Shown: positions 1 to 8,401, counted from the first letter of the stretch. The stretch: DNA of 64,000 bases from Rhizobium sp. JAB6 (GCF_003024605.1 NZ_PYJQ01000005.1:310001-374000); one strand, 5' to 3'. The notes: a model not told the origin generated them from the letters alone. A program made the numbers and translations.

Positions 1-1043
1 TCATCCGTGAGGAGGACGAGCCGAAGCCCGTCATGATGGAGCGGTTCGGTCTCACGGACAATCAGGTCGAGGCGATCCTCAACATGCGGCTGCGCTCCCT
101 GCGCAAGCTGGAAGAATTCGAGATCCGCAAGGAATTCGACGGCCTGACCAAGGAGAAGGCCGATATCGAGGCATTGCTCGCCTCGGAAGAAAAGCAGTGG
201 CAGACGGTGTCGTGGGAAATCGGCGAGGTGAAGAAGAAATTCGCCAAGGCGACCGAGATCGGCCGCCGCCGCACCCAGTTTGCCGAAGCGCCGGAAGCCG
301 ACGATGCCGCCATCCAGCAGGCGATGATCGAGAAAGAGCCGATCACCGTCGTCGTTTCGGAAAAGGGGTGGATCCGTGCCCTCAAGGGCCACATCTCCGA
401 TACGTCTTCGCTGACCTTCAAGGAAGGCGATGGCCTCAAGGTTGCCTTCCCGGCGCAGACGACCGACAAGATCCTCATCATTACGACGGGCGGCAAGGCC
501 TATACGCTGGGTGGCGACAAGCTGCCTGGCGGCCGCGGCCATGGCGAGCCGCTGCGCATCATGATCGACATGGAGAACGATCAGGATGTGCTGACCGCCT
601 TCGTCCATGATCCGCAACGCAAGCAGATAATCGCATCGACCGCGGGCAATGGCTTCATCGTTGCCGAGGCGGAACTGGGCGCCAATACCCGCAAGGGCAA
701 GCAGATCATGAATGTCTCCTATCCTGACGAAACGAAGCTTCTGGTTCCGGTTTCGGGCGATCATGTCGCCGTGGTCGGCGAGAACCGCAAGATGGTGATC
801 TTCCCGCTGTCGCAGGTGCCGGAAATGTCGCGCGGCAAGGGCGTGCGCCTGCAGCGCTACAAGGATGGCGGGATCGCCGATATCAGGTGTTTTGCGATCG
901 CCGATGGTCTGACCTGGGAAGACAGCGCCGGCCGCACCTTCACCAAGACCAAAGACGAATTGGTGGAATGGCTGGGCGACCGCGCCGGTGCCGGCAGAGC
1001 GGTGCCGAAGGGTTTCCCGAGAAGCGGCCGGTTTTCAGGGTGA
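1..1043 (+). CDS. parC: DNA topoisomerase IV subunit A, C-terminal part (cut by window edge)
   Basis: ParC is the DNA-breaking subunit of topoisomerase IV, which unlinks daughter chromosomes with ParE. Only the last ~347 codons are present; the reading frame is already open at base 3, so the gene starts outside the window. The first part matches the end of the breakage-reunion domain ([17 protein letters not shown]) followed by the coiled-coil/tower exit. The rest is the beta-pinwheel C-terminal domain, with repeated blade motifs such as [11 protein letters not shown] and [12 protein letters not shown]. There is no complete canonical GyrA box, which favours ParC over GyrA. The stop is TGA at 1041-1043. 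A hairpin follows at 1067-1089, between this gene and the convergent toxin gene. The family call is firm; ParC rather than GyrA is inferred from the C-terminal domain. Confidence 0.93.
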   Translation, partial: IREEDEPKPVMMERFGLTDNQVEAILNMRLRSLRKLEEFEIRKEFDGLTKEKADIEALLASEEKQWQTVSWEIGEVKKKFAKATEIGRRRTQFAEAPEADDAAIQQAMIEKEPITVVVSEKGWIRALKGHISDTSSLTFKEGDGLKVAFPAQTTDKILIITTGGKAYTLGGDKLPGGRGHGEPLRIMIDMENDQDVLTAFVHDPQRKQIIASTAGNGFIVAEAELGANTRKGKQIMNVSYPDETKLLVPVSGDHVAVVGENRKMVIFPLSQVPEMSRGKGVRLQRYKDGGIADIRCFAIADGLTWEDSAGRTFTKTKDELVEWLGDRAGAGRAVPKGFPRSGRFSG

Positions 1044-1066
1044 GGATCGGTTGAGCTAAGCTCGAA

Positions 1067-1089
1067 CAATCGGCCGGCTGGGCCGATTG
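1067..1089. terminator. Hairpin between convergent parC and doc
   Basis: Perfect 9-bp inverted repeat (CAATCGGCC / GGCCGATTG) around a 5-nt loop, between the converging parC and toxin genes. Neither strand has a T-tract, so this is at best a weak or factor-assisted bidirectional terminator. Confidence 0.35.
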
Positions 1090-1148
1090 CAGCGACGAAC
1101 GCCCTGAGCCCCAGCGAAGGCCGGCGTGTTGCGGCTGATGGGATAGTG

Positions 1149-1541
1149 TCATCGGGCCAACAGAACGCTGAAATCTCTCAGGAATTGCGTCGCACCTATC
1201 TCGTCGATTTCTCCGGCCGCGACACCCAATACAAAGGTCACGACCATTCCATCGTCGGCGTCAATCAGATAGCCGTTGATGTAGAGAAATGTGAAGGCAG
1301 CCAGATATCCAGTTCTTTTATTGCCGTCGGAAAAAGGATGGTTTCGTACAAAGCCATAAAGATATGCAGCAGCCAGAGCGAATACGTCATTTTCGCCATC
1401 TGCAGCCTTGTTCAGTGGGCGCGCCAGCGCCGCCTCCAGACCATTCTCGTCCTTTAGGCCCGACAATCCGCCATGCTCGGCGATCTGCTCTTCGTGCATG
1501 ATCTCAATGGCTTCGCGGGAGAGCCATTTGTATTCGGTCAT
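1149..1541 (-). CDS. doc: Doc/Fic-family toxin of a type II toxin-antitoxin module
   Basis: A 130-residue Fic-fold protein of the death-on-curing (Doc) group. The signature HPFSDGNKRTG sits at residues 68-78. It keeps the catalytic His68, and Lys75 lies where AMPylating Fic enzymes have Gly. In P1 Doc that layout goes with phosphorylation of elongation factor Tu, so kinase activity is the likely chemistry here (family inference). The gene overlaps the upstream AbrB-type antitoxin gene by 4 bp (ATGA, 1538-1541), which implies translational coupling. Length fits Doc (about 126 residues). An intact motif and full length argue that the toxin is functional. It lies at the 3' side of parC in the opposite orientation. 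Confidence 0.88.
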   Translation of the reverse strand: MTEYKWLSREAIEIMHEEQIAEHGGLSGLKDENGLEAALARPLNKAADGENDVFALAAAYLYGFVRNHPFSDGNKRTGYLAAFTFLYINGYLIDADDGMVVTFVLGVAAGEIDEIGATQFLRDFSVLLAR

Positions 1542-1759
1542 TTTGCGAGCTCGCGCAGAGCGGCACGATATTTCTGCATGCCAAGTCTTGCCGCACGCAA
1601 CTGCTCGGCAAGATCGGCGCGCTCGGGAATCAGTTCGATATTGCCGTTCACTTCCCGTATTTCGAATGCATCGCCGTTCTTCAGGCCAAGCCTTTGGAGA
1701 ACTTCCTTCGGAATAATCACGCCTTCGGAATTGCCGATCTTGCGGATGGTAACGTTCAT
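1538..1759 (-). CDS. AbrB/MazE/SpoVT-type antitoxin
   Basis: A small swapped-hairpin AbrB-fold DNA-binding protein (NVTIRKIGNSEGVIIPKEVL) with a charged helical tail (RADLAEQLRAARLGMQKYRA) that probably neutralises the Doc toxin encoded immediately downstream. Two in-frame ATGs exist. AGGAG at 1766-1770 abuts the ATG at 1765 and lies 6 nt from the ATG at 1759, so 1759 (73 residues) is preferred. The classical partner of Doc is Phd; pairing with an AbrB fold is a recognised variant arrangement. Upstream direct and inverted ATAAC repeats (1776-1793) look like its autoregulatory operator. Function is inferred from fold and context. Confidence 0.85.
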   Translation of the reverse strand: MNVTIRKIGNSEGVIIPKEVLQRLGLKNGDAFEIREVNGNIELIPERADLAEQLRAARLGMQKYRAALRELAK

Positions 1760-1775
1760 GTTCATCTCCTGTGTA

Positions 1776-1793
1776 ATAACATAGTTATAACAT
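1776..1793. promoter_or_regulatory. Candidate autoregulatory operator of the AbrB/Doc module
   Basis: ATAACAT occurs twice in direct orientation at 1776-1782 and 1787-1793, an 11-bp period (about one helix turn). ATAAC/GTTAT also forms an inverted repeat (1776-1780 and 1784-1788). The cluster lies 17-34 bp upstream of the preferred antitoxin start, where TA operators usually sit. Binding by the antitoxin is inferred. Confidence 0.5.
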
Positions 1794-1808
1794 GTGATGA
1801 GGGCGACT

Positions 1809-2705
1809 TCAATGCGCGAGGCTCTGCGCGCTGATTGCCGCTCTGGCCTTGACCCGCGCCTGCCAGAGCGAGTGAGCGGCCAGCGCCAGGATCAGAATGG
1901 CACCACCGGCGAGCGTCATGTTGGTCGGCGCCTCCAAAAAGATCAGCCAGACCCAGATCGGCGCCAGGATCGTTTCCAGAAGGTAGAACATCGCCACTTC
2001 CGGCGCCGACAGAAAGCGCGTGCCTGTCGCAAGGCACCAGAAGGAAAGCGGCATCAGCACGGCGCCGTCGAAAAGAATCCAGCCGGGATGCTCGATGGAA
2101 AAGCCCGAGGGTGCCACATGGTAAAGCCCAACCGTCGCTGGAATGATGGCGGCCAGCAAGGAAGCAAAACCCATGTCTCGCCCCGAGGCGCGGCTGATCG
2201 TGATCGCGCAGGCGATGGAAAGCGACGCGATTACCGAGAGCGCATCGCCAAGCAGGTGCCCAGCCTCCATGCCGTCGCCGACGATCAGGCCGACACCGAG
2301 GATCATGACAGCCATGGTGACGAAGGTGGAAAGGGCAGGGCGCTCTTTCAGGAAGATCCAGGAAAGCAGCGCCGTGAACATCGGGTTGAGGGCGATGATG
2401 AAGACCACATTCGCCGCGCTGGTATAATAGACGGCGAGAAGAAAGGTGATGGTGGTCAGCCCATAGAAAAAGCCAACGGGAATTCCGAGCCAGCCCGGCA
2501 GCACGCTTTGCAGCGAGCCCGTGACCCGGCGAATGACGAAGAGGGCTGCCAGCGCTACGACGATGGTCGCAAGGCTGCGGGCTGAGAGAACCGACCAGAC
2601 TTCGCCGCTGGAAAGACGGATCAGCGGTATGTCCATCGACAGCGCCAGACCGCCGAGCGTCGTCAGCAGCAGGCCCTTCTTATGATCCGAGAGTTGGGCG
2701 AACAT
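1809..2705 (-). CDS. DMT-superfamily (EamA) transporter
   Basis: A 298-residue integral membrane protein with about ten hydrophobic helices arranged as two EamA repeats, typical of drug/metabolite exporters. The substrate cannot be told from sequence; relatives export amino acids, nucleotide sugars or toxic metabolites. Its ATG (2703-2705) directly abuts the stop codon of bpt (2706-2708) on the same strand, so the two are probably co-transcribed with bpt first. The start follows the bpt stop with no intergenic space, suggesting translational coupling. No unusual composition is seen. Another, unrelated EamA protein is encoded at 45854-46690. Confidence 0.85.
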   Translation of the reverse strand: MFAQLSDHKKGLLLTTLGGLALSMDIPLIRLSSGEVWSVLSARSLATIVVALAALFVIRRVTGSLQSVLPGWLGIPVGFFYGLTTITFLLAVYYTSAANVVFIIALNPMFTALLSWIFLKERPALSTFVTMAVMILGVGLIVGDGMEAGHLLGDALSVIASLSIACAITISRASGRDMGFASLLAAIIPATVGLYHVAPSGFSIEHPGWILFDGAVLMPLSFWCLATGTRFLSAPEVAMFYLLETILAPIWVWLIFLEAPTNMTLAGGAILILALAAHSLWQARVKARAAISAQSLAH

Positions 2706-3485
2706 TCAGCGGAAGGTATCTTTATCGCCATCGGCTGTGGGATCGAAACGTTCCCAGCCGCGCGGCGTCAGATGTTCCTGCGGCTGAAAGCGGGTCTTGT
2801 AGTCCATTTTGCGCGAGCCCTTGACCCAATAGCCGAGATAGACGTGCGGCAGCCCCAGTGCCTTCGTCCGCCTGATATGATCGAGGATCATGAAGGTACC
2901 GAGCGATCGCCCGTCCAGATCGGGATTGAAATAGGAATAGACCATGGATAGGCCGTCGCTCATGACGTCGGTCAGAGCGGCAGCCAGCAGTTCGCCTTTC
3001 GGGCGCTGTTCCAGCCCTGCGCCTTCTTCGCGGCGGCGATATTCGATGATGCGCGTGTTCACATGCGTGTCCTCGACCATGATCGCATAGTCGAGCACGG
3101 TCATGTCGGACATGCCGCCTTGCTGGTGGCGATAGTCGAGATAGCGGCGGAAGAGCGAATATTGCTCGCTGGACGGCTGTGCGGGAAATTCGGTGGCGAT
3201 GATATCCTTGTTGGAAGCGAGCACGCGCCGCATCGACCGGCTGGGTTCGAATTCCTGGGCCAGAATGCGGACCGAGATACAGGCCCTGCACGATTCGCAG
3301 GCGGGACGATAGGCAATGTTCTGAGAACGCCTGAAGCCGCCCTGCGTGAGGATATCGTTCATTTCGGCGGCACGCGGTCCCACAAGATGCGTGAAGACCT
3401 TGCGTTCCATCTCGTGCGGCAGGTACGGGCAGGAAGCCGGTGCCGTCAGATAAAACTGCGGAGATGGCGTCGACTGCGTGTTCAT
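2706..3485 (-). CDS. bpt: Aspartate/glutamate leucyltransferase Bpt (bacterial ATE-type)
   Basis: Transfers leucine from Leu-tRNA to proteins with N-terminal Asp or Glu, making them N-degrons for the ClpS/ClpAP pathway in the cytoplasm. The ATE family N-terminal cysteine pattern is present: Cys19 in [14 protein letters not shown] and the cluster [12 protein letters not shown] (Cys63, 66, 69). The C-terminal acyltransferase domain includes [15 protein letters not shown]. The protein is 259 residues from the ATG at 3485; an upstream in-frame ATG at 3530 would add 15 residues with no family similarity and was rejected. Bacterial ATE proteins of this subgroup use leucine rather than arginine (known for Vibrio Bpt); that specificity is inferred here. 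Confidence 0.92.
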   Translation of the reverse strand: MNTQSTPSPQFYLTAPASCPYLPHEMERKVFTHLVGPRAAEMNDILTQGGFRRSQNIAYRPACESCRACISVRILAQEFEPSRSMRRVLASNKDIIATEFPAQPSSEQYSLFRRYLDYRHQQGGMSDMTVLDYAIMVEDTHVNTRIIEYRRREEGAGLEQRPKGELLAAALTDVMSDGLSMVYSYFNPDLDGRSLGTFMILDHIRRTKALGLPHVYLGYWVKGSRKMDYKTRFQPQEHLTPRGWERFDPTADGDKDTFR

Positions 3486-3667
3486 CTGCCGTTGATTGAC
3501 CTTTCTCTCGGCACCCGTTTCTACAAGCATGGCCCAAGTTTAGAAAACGTCAACTACGTCCTTCGCTAAAGATCGAAGTTTCCTAATTGACCATGCACAG
3601 AAATAATCTCCCGCGGGCCATCAGGCGGGCGGGAAATCATGAGGATGTCCTATGCTTATGCGTTGCT

Positions 3668-4126
3668 TTAGGCCGTCCGGGCAATGACCGTGCCAAGCAG
3701 CAGATCGTGTACCAGCCGGCTGCGGTCGGTGAAGAGGCCAACCAACAGGATCAGCGGCGTCAGGACGGAATTCAGGATCCAGAACAGTGCCAGATGGACG
3801 ATCGCCGTCAGGAAATCCATGCGTCGGCCGTCGACGCGGACCATGGTGAGACCCATCGCGCGCATGCCGAGCGAGGCCTGGTAGGGACCGCCGAGGGTCC
3901 AGCCGAAATAGAGGCCGGCAACAAGGATGAACAGCACCGAATAGAGGTAAAAGCCGAGCCCCAGCGTCAGGATCGAAACGAAAAACAGAAGCACGGCCGC
4001 GGGAATGCAAAGCAGCGCGACGATGATGTAGTCAACGATGAAGGCAAAGATGCGCCGGCTCAGCACGCCACTATAGGCGCGCCAGTCATTCGGTGCTGCA
4101 TAGAGCGGGCTGGGGTTCAGGCTCAT
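3668..4126 (-). CDS. RDD family membrane protein
   Basis: A 152-residue inner-membrane protein of the RDD family. It has the family's polar N-terminus (YSGVLSRRIFAFIVDYIIVA), three hydrophobic helices, and a short C-terminal segment ending in DRSRLVHDLLLGTVIA, the conserved closing motif of RDD proteins. Function of the family is poorly defined; some members have been linked to ion or osmolyte transport. The start at 4126 (MSLNPSPLYAAPND) is preferred because the 20 extra residues from 4186 are not membrane-protein-like. The gene stands alone between bpt and hemB, all on the minus strand, with about 180 bp on each side. Confidence 0.82.
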   Translation of the reverse strand: MSLNPSPLYAAPNDWRAYSGVLSRRIFAFIVDYIIVALLCIPAAVLLFFVSILTLGLGFYLYSVLFILVAGLYFGWTLGGPYQASLGMRAMGLTMVRVDGRRMDFLTAIVHLALFWILNSVLTPLILLVGLFTDRSRLVHDLLLGTVIARTA

Positions 4127-4304
4127 CGTTTTGCTCCTTCGCGCTAGCCCCGTCAATTCTTCGGATCCGCAAGGGGCCAATGCCAATTAAAGATCCCTCT
4201 GCGACTTTTGTGCGGCTGATAGGGCACGCAAAGTCGCGGCGGGGAAACATTTGCCGAACATATGGTATTGGCTTCAGCAAATACAATAAGCGGACGGCGT
4301 GACG

Positions 4305-5318
4305 TTATTTCTTCGCCAGATGTCTCGCCACATCCATGGCGAAATAGGTGAGGATGCCGTCGCAGCCAGCGCGCTTGAAGGCGAGCAGGGTTTCGAGCAT
4401 CACGCGGTCACCGTCGATCCAGCCATTGGCGGCGGCGGCCTTGATCATCGCGTATTCGCCGGAGACCTGATAGGCGAAGGTTGGAAGGCCGAAGGCTTCC
4501 TTCAGCCGCCAGCAGATGTCGAGATAGGGCAGGCCGGGCTTGACCATCAGCATGTCGGCGCCTTCCTCGACGTCGAGCGCGGCGTCGCGCACGGCTTCCG
4601 TGCCGTTCGCCGGATCGATGTAATAAGTCTTCTTGTCGCCCTTCAGCAGGCCGCCGGTCGAAATCGCCTCGCGGTAGGGACCGTAGAAGGCCGAGCTGAA
4701 TTTCGTTGCATAGCTCATGATGCCGACATTCTGGTGGCCTGCGGCATCGAGCGCCTGGCGGATCGCGCCGATGCGCCCGTCCATCATTTCCGAAGGCGCG
4801 ATGATGTCGGCGCCGGCATCCGCCTGGTAGACGGCGGCGCGCGCCACCTGCTCGACCGTTTCATCGTTGACGATCTCGTTGCCGCGCAGGATGCCGTCAT
4901 GGCCGTGGCTGGTGAAGGGATCGAGCGCGACATCGGTGATGACGCCGATATCAGGCACGGCCTTCTTGATCGCAGCGCTGGCGAGATTGATGAGATTGTT
5001 CTTCTCGAGGCTGTTGGAGCCGGTCTCGTCGCGCAGCTCCATTTCGATGTTCGGAAAAGTAGCGAGCGCGGGAATGCCGAGATCGGCCGCTTCCTTGGCC
5101 GCTTCCACGGCCTTGTCTACGGTCATGCGGTTAACGCCTGGCATGGCGGGGATCGGCTCCACGATGCCGTTGCCCGGGATCACGAAGATCGGCCAGATCA
5201 GATCATCGACCGTCAGCCTGTTCTCCTGCACCAGCCGCCGCGTCCAATCGGCCTTGCGGTTGCGTCGCATGCGGCGATGTCCGGTGATCTCGTCGACGAG
5301 ATGCGTCTTGTTCTCCAT
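4305..5318 (-). CDS. hemB: Delta-aminolevulinic acid dehydratase (porphobilinogen synthase)
   Basis: Condenses two 5-aminolevulinate molecules into porphobilinogen, the second common step of tetrapyrrole synthesis. Full length at 337 residues. Both Schiff-base lysines are visible: Lys206 in SYATKFSSAFYGP and Lys260 in LMVKPGLPYLDI. The metal-site segment DVALDPFTSHGHDG has Ala/Asp where zinc enzymes have cysteines, so this is the magnesium-type HemB usual in rhizobia. The ATG at 5318 is preceded by a divergent intergenic region shared with the DUF6163 gene. Haem demand links it functionally to ctaA at 38955, although the genes are far apart. Confidence 0.97.
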   Translation of the reverse strand: MENKTHLVDEITGHRRMRRNRKADWTRRLVQENRLTVDDLIWPIFVIPGNGIVEPIPAMPGVNRMTVDKAVEAAKEAADLGIPALATFPNIEMELRDETGSNSLEKNNLINLASAAIKKAVPDIGVITDVALDPFTSHGHDGILRGNEIVNDETVEQVARAAVYQADAGADIIAPSEMMDGRIGAIRQALDAAGHQNVGIMSYATKFSSAFYGPYREAISTGGLLKGDKKTYYIDPANGTEAVRDAALDVEEGADMLMVKPGLPYLDICWRLKEAFGLPTFAYQVSGEYAMIKAAAANGWIDGDRVMLETLLAFKRAGCDGILTYFAMDVARHLAKK

Positions 5319-5461
5319 GATACCGCCATCCTTCTTCGTTTATTTAGGGCACTCTATATAGGCCGCGTACCTATCATGCTGTCCCCAGGATTCAAAACCC
5401 GGCGAAAGGCCGCAGCCATTATATTCTGGCGAGGCACGTGCCTCCTACGTATTGTTCGCCC

Positions 5462-5902
5462 ATGGAACCTGATTCTTCGACCGTACCCAAGAACACGCTG
5501 ACGGACATCCTGTTCGTGCTGTTCCTGCGGCTGATCGCGATCGCCTGCTTCTGGCTCGGGCTTCAATATTGGGCCATGCTGGTCGGCTACTCCCTGGAAG
5601 GGCATGCCCGCTTCGATCTGCTGGCGCTGCCATGGAGGGTAGCCGGCGCGGGTCTGGCCGTTGTTTTCCCCGTCGCGGCACTCGGATTGTGGCTCACGGT
5701 ATCCTGGGGACCGGTCATGTGGGTGGTGGCGGCAGGCGGGCAGGCCTTGATGTATGGCGTATGGCCGGAGATCTTCGGATCCAATCCGCTGATCATGATC
5801 TTGCATGCCTGCGTCGCCGTGATCTATTGCCTTTTCCGCGTCCTTTTGTGGCAGGAAAAACGCAGGCGCCGTCAGCAGCAGGTAATGGTTGATTTACCCT
5901 GA
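5462..5902 (+). CDS. DUF6163 family membrane protein
   Basis: A 146-residue hydrophobic protein with four predicted membrane helices (roughly LFVLFLRLIAIACFWLGL, AGLAVVFPVAALGLWLTV, VMWVVAAGGQALMYGVW and ILHACVAVIYCLFRVLLW) and a basic C-terminus KRRRRQQQ that should face the cytoplasm. It matches the rhizobial uncharacterised family DUF6163 as I recognise it; no activity is known. An in-frame start 24 nt upstream (5438) would add eight residues. It is immediately upstream of ldtR and on the same strand, separated by about 130 bp, an arrangement I believe is conserved in Rhizobiales. A role in the cell envelope would fit this context but is speculation. Confidence 0.75.
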   Translation: MEPDSSTVPKNTLTDILFVLFLRLIAIACFWLGLQYWAMLVGYSLEGHARFDLLALPWRVAGAGLAVVFPVAALGLWLTVSWGPVMWVVAAGGQALMYGVWPEIFGSNPLIMILHACVAVIYCLFRVLLWQEKRRRRQQQVMVDLP

Positions 5903-6032
5903 GACAGCAACACTTCCTGGTAAGGTGCTGTTAAGCCTGCAGTTTAAGTAGAATTTTATGTGTATTCGATAGGGTCTCACTCAAGGCGGGAAGAAAACGA
6001 CACCGCCAAACAAAACAGAGTGAGGCCAAGTC

Positions 6033-6551
6033 ATGATGAACACGAAAATCAAGCCGCAGGCAGTTGCAAACGCTCGGGATCAGCAGGTTGATGACATCCG
6101 GGCTCTCTACATGGAATCCCTTCACCTGGTCGAGCGTCTGCACCGCCGCCTGCTTGATGTTATCAAGGACGAGTTCGACCGCCAGGGTCGCGACGACGTC
6201 AACGCCGTCCAAGCGCTGCTCCTTTTCAATATCGGCAATTCCGAGCTGACGGCTGGCGAACTGCGCTCGCGCGGTTTCTACCTCGGCTCCAACGTCTCCT
6301 ACAACGTCAAGAAGTTGGTCGACCTCGGCTTCATCAACCATCAGCGCTCGCGCATCGACCGCCGCTCGGTCCGCATCAGCCTGACGGAAACCGGCCAGGA
6401 GATCGCCGAAACCGTTGCAAAGCTCTACGAGCGCCACATCGGCTCGATCGACAAGGTCGGCGGCATCGGTACCGACGAATTCACCCAGATGAACAAGCTC
6501 CTGCAGCGCCTCGACCGCTTCTGGAACGATCAGATCCTCTATCGCCTGTAA
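6033..6551 (+). CDS. ldtR: MarR-family transcriptional regulator LdtR
   Basis: A winged-helix MarR-type regulator of 172 residues; the DNA-binding core is around residues 60-120 (ELTAGELRSRGFYLGSNVSY ... INHQRSRIDRRSVRISL). It closely resembles LdtR, described in Liberibacter asiaticus and Sinorhizobium as an activator of the L,D-transpeptidase gene ldtP and of osmotic-stress tolerance. Here the ldtP homologue is the next recognised gene downstream on the same strand, about 500 bp away. Two ATGs at 6033/6036 are both possible. Small-molecule control is expected for MarR proteins, but no ligand can be read from the sequence. Confidence 0.88.
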   Translation: MMNTKIKPQAVANARDQQVDDIRALYMESLHLVERLHRRLLDVIKDEFDRQGRDDVNAVQALLLFNIGNSELTAGELRSRGFYLGSNVSYNVKKLVDLGFINHQRSRIDRRSVRISLTETGQEIAETVAKLYERHIGSIDKVGGIGTDEFTQMNKLLQRLDRFWNDQILYRL

Positions 6552-6585
6552 GTAACGGACAGGGATCGATCCTAAGGCCTTCCAG

Positions 6586-6620
6586 TCAAGCTGGACACGT
6601 TCCCTGCGTGTCCGGCTTGA
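6586..6620 (+). terminator. Strong hairpin downstream of ldtR
   Basis: A 14-bp stem with one G-T wobble (TCAAGCTGGACACG / CGTGTCCGGCTTGA) and a 7-nt loop, 34 bp after the ldtR stop. It lacks a T-tract, so it may be a Rho-assisted terminator or an mRNA 3'-end stabiliser. Confidence 0.45.
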
Positions 6621-6731
6621 AGCGCATTGCCGAGCCGGCCGTTGTGCGCTTTTTGCCACGTCCGCGTTTCACCTTTCGTCCCATGTAACGTCCCTGGCGG
6701 CTAAGCCATTGACGCCGGATCAGGACAGGCT

Positions 6732-6896
6732 ATGAACCACGCGCAGCTGTGGTATTTTAGCAAATGCAGTTTGGCTTTTCTTTTGCACTCGCGCGGCAAG
6801 GCAAGTTTCATGCCGGGAGACACGAATTGGCCATATTGCTATGACAGCGGAAATCGACTGCAGGCAGCGTTCTCGAAATACGATCTTCCGACCTGA
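6732..6896 (+). CDS. Possible small protein of unknown function (54 aa)
   Basis: An open frame starting ATG 6732, preceded by AGGA at 6722-6725 (6-nt spacing), and ending TGA 6894-6896. The product begins MNHAQLWYFSKCSLAFLLHS and has one short hydrophobic stretch. I do not recognise it. A hairpin followed by five T residues lies just after it (6901-6941), which together would make a minimal transcription unit. Codon use is not typical of the neighbouring genes (less third-position GC), so it could equally be a chance frame inside the ldtP upstream region. Confidence 0.2.
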   Translation: MNHAQLWYFSKCSLAFLLHSRGKASFMPGDTNWPYCYDSGNRLQAAFSKYDLPT

Positions 6897-6900
6897 AGGT

Positions 6901-6941
6901 CTTGGCTTCGCGATATTGTGATAATTCGTGGCCAAGTTTTT
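6901..6941 (+). terminator. Weak terminator-like hairpin upstream of ldtP
   Basis: CTTGGC (6901-6906) pairs with GCCAAG (6931-6936) across a partly self-pairing 24-nt loop and is followed by TTTTT (6937-6941). The long loop makes intrinsic termination uncertain. Confidence 0.3.
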
Positions 6942-7058
6942 GGTGGTGCATTAAGGGAACGGATTGATACTGAGCCACGTTACTTGGCGCAAGCTGCGCT
7001 ATTACTGCTTCCTCTCTAGGCTGCGCATGATTGGATCGCAGCGTTGAACGGTTAGGAT

Positions 7059-8372
7059 ATGTCGAAGATAAACGGAATTGGACCCTTTTCGCGCCGCGCT
7101 TTCCTGCGGTCGGCTGCAACTCTTGGCGCTGCCGCACTGGCCGCTCCGGCCCTTGCGCAGAACGCAACTCCGCTCGAGGCGCTGATCAACGATCGCTCCC
7201 GTGGCAATTGGGACGACCAGTTCGACGCCAAGGCTGCGGCGCGCACCGCCGCCGCCGTCCAGTCGAACGCGCCGATCCTGGGGCCGGATTCCGTGCCGAA
7301 TATTCAGCAGGCGATCGCGCAATATCAGAACATCGTTGCCAACGGCGGATGGCCGCAGATCAATCCGACAAGCCAGCAGCCGCTGCAGCTCGGTGTGACC
7401 GATCCCTCCGTACAGTCGCTGCGCCAGCATTTGATGATTACCGGCGATCTGCCGCGTGAGGCTGGCATCTCCTCTGCCTTCGACTCCTACGTCGACGGTG
7501 CGGTCAAGCGTTTCCAGGCCCGTCATGGACTGCCGGCAGACGGCGTCATGGGCGATTTCACGCTGAAGGCGATGAACATCCCCGCCAATGTCCGCCTGCA
7601 GCAGCTCAACACCAATCTCGTCCGCCTCCAGACGTTCCCGTCCGACCTCGGCCGCCGTCATGTCATGGTCAATATCCCGGCAACACGTGTCGAAGCCGTC
7701 GAGGATGGTCAGGTGGCGCTGCGCCACCAGGCGATCGTCGGCCGGGAATCGCGGCCGACGCATATCATCAACTCGAAGATCTACGAGGTCATCCTCAACC
7801 CGTACTGGACGGCGCCACGCTCCATCGTCGTCAAGGACATCGTGCCCCTGATGCGCAAGGACCCGACCTACCTGACGAAAAACAACATTCGCCTTATCGA
7901 CAGCAAGGGCCAGGAAGTGGCGCCCGAGACGATCGACTGGAATTCGGACAAGGCGCCTGACCTGATGTTCCGTCAGGACCCGGGCAAGACCAACGCCATG
8001 GCGTCCACGAAGATCAACTTCCATAATCCGAATAACGAATACATGCACGACACGCCGGAACAGGGCCTGTTCAACAAGCTGATGCGTTTCGACAGTTCGG
8101 GCTGTGTTCGCGTTCAGAACGTGCGCGACCTCGCAACCTGGCTGTTGGCCGAAACGCCGGGCTGGCCGCGCCAGCATATCGAGCAGGTCATTTCCAGCCG
8201 AGTCAACACGCCGATCACCTTGGCGTCGGAAGTGCCGGTCTATTTCGTCTATATTTCGGCCTGGAGCGCCCGCGACGGCATCGTCCAGTTCCGCGACGAC
8301 ATCTATAATCTCGACGGCAACTCCCAGCTGGCGCTCAATACGACCCAGGGCATGGAACAGCCGGTTCAATAA
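7059..8372 (+). CDS. ldtP: Periplasmic L,D-transpeptidase with peptidoglycan-binding domain (LdtP)
   Basis: Forms 3-3 peptidoglycan cross-links or anchors proteins to the wall. The 437-residue product begins with a twin-arginine signal (FSRRAFLRSAATLGAAALAA) ending near the ALAQ cleavage site. A peptidoglycan-binding repeat follows (about 110-170, SYVDGAVKRFQARHGLPADG), then a YkuD/YcbB-like catalytic domain. The active-site motif is FDSSGCVRVQN with Cys349 as nucleophile; upstream HDTPEQGLFN supplies the conserved His. Tat export of an L,D-transpeptidase is notable, because many family members use Sec. Regulation by LdtR, encoded just upstream, is known for the homologues. A perfect terminator hairpin follows at 8402-8428. 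Confidence 0.92.
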   Translation: MSKINGIGPFSRRAFLRSAATLGAAALAAPALAQNATPLEALINDRSRGNWDDQFDAKAAARTAAAVQSNAPILGPDSVPNIQQAIAQYQNIVANGGWPQINPTSQQPLQLGVTDPSVQSLRQHLMITGDLPREAGISSAFDSYVDGAVKRFQARHGLPADGVMGDFTLKAMNIPANVRLQQLNTNLVRLQTFPSDLGRRHVMVNIPATRVEAVEDGQVALRHQAIVGRESRPTHIINSKIYEVILNPYWTAPRSIVVKDIVPLMRKDPTYLTKNNIRLIDSKGQEVAPETIDWNSDKAPDLMFRQDPGKTNAMASTKINFHNPNNEYMHDTPEQGLFNKLMRFDSSGCVRVQNVRDLATWLLAETPGWPRQHIEQVISSRVNTPITLASEVPVYFVYISAWSARDGIVQFRDDIYNLDGNSQLALNTTQGMEQPVQ

Positions 8373-8401
8373 TCGGCGTTCTTCGAACCCCATCTGCATG
8401 G

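Larger units (their letters stand above)
6621..7058 (+). other. 438-bp interval between the ldtR hairpin and ldtP
   Basis: No recognised gene. It contains a possible 54-codon reading frame (6732-6896), a short palindrome GACCTGAAGGTC at 6890-6901, and a hairpin with a T-run (6901-6941). The last ~115 bp must hold the ldtP promoter and, by analogy with Liberibacter and Sinorhizobium, LdtR-binding sites, but I cannot identify a specific site. Confidence 0.5.

Noticed and set aside
4299..5501. 400-codon plus-strand frame opposite hemB
   Set aside because: It is the antisense shadow of hemB, with His/Asp/Arg-rich composition and no recognisable domain. hemB is complete with both catalytic lysines.
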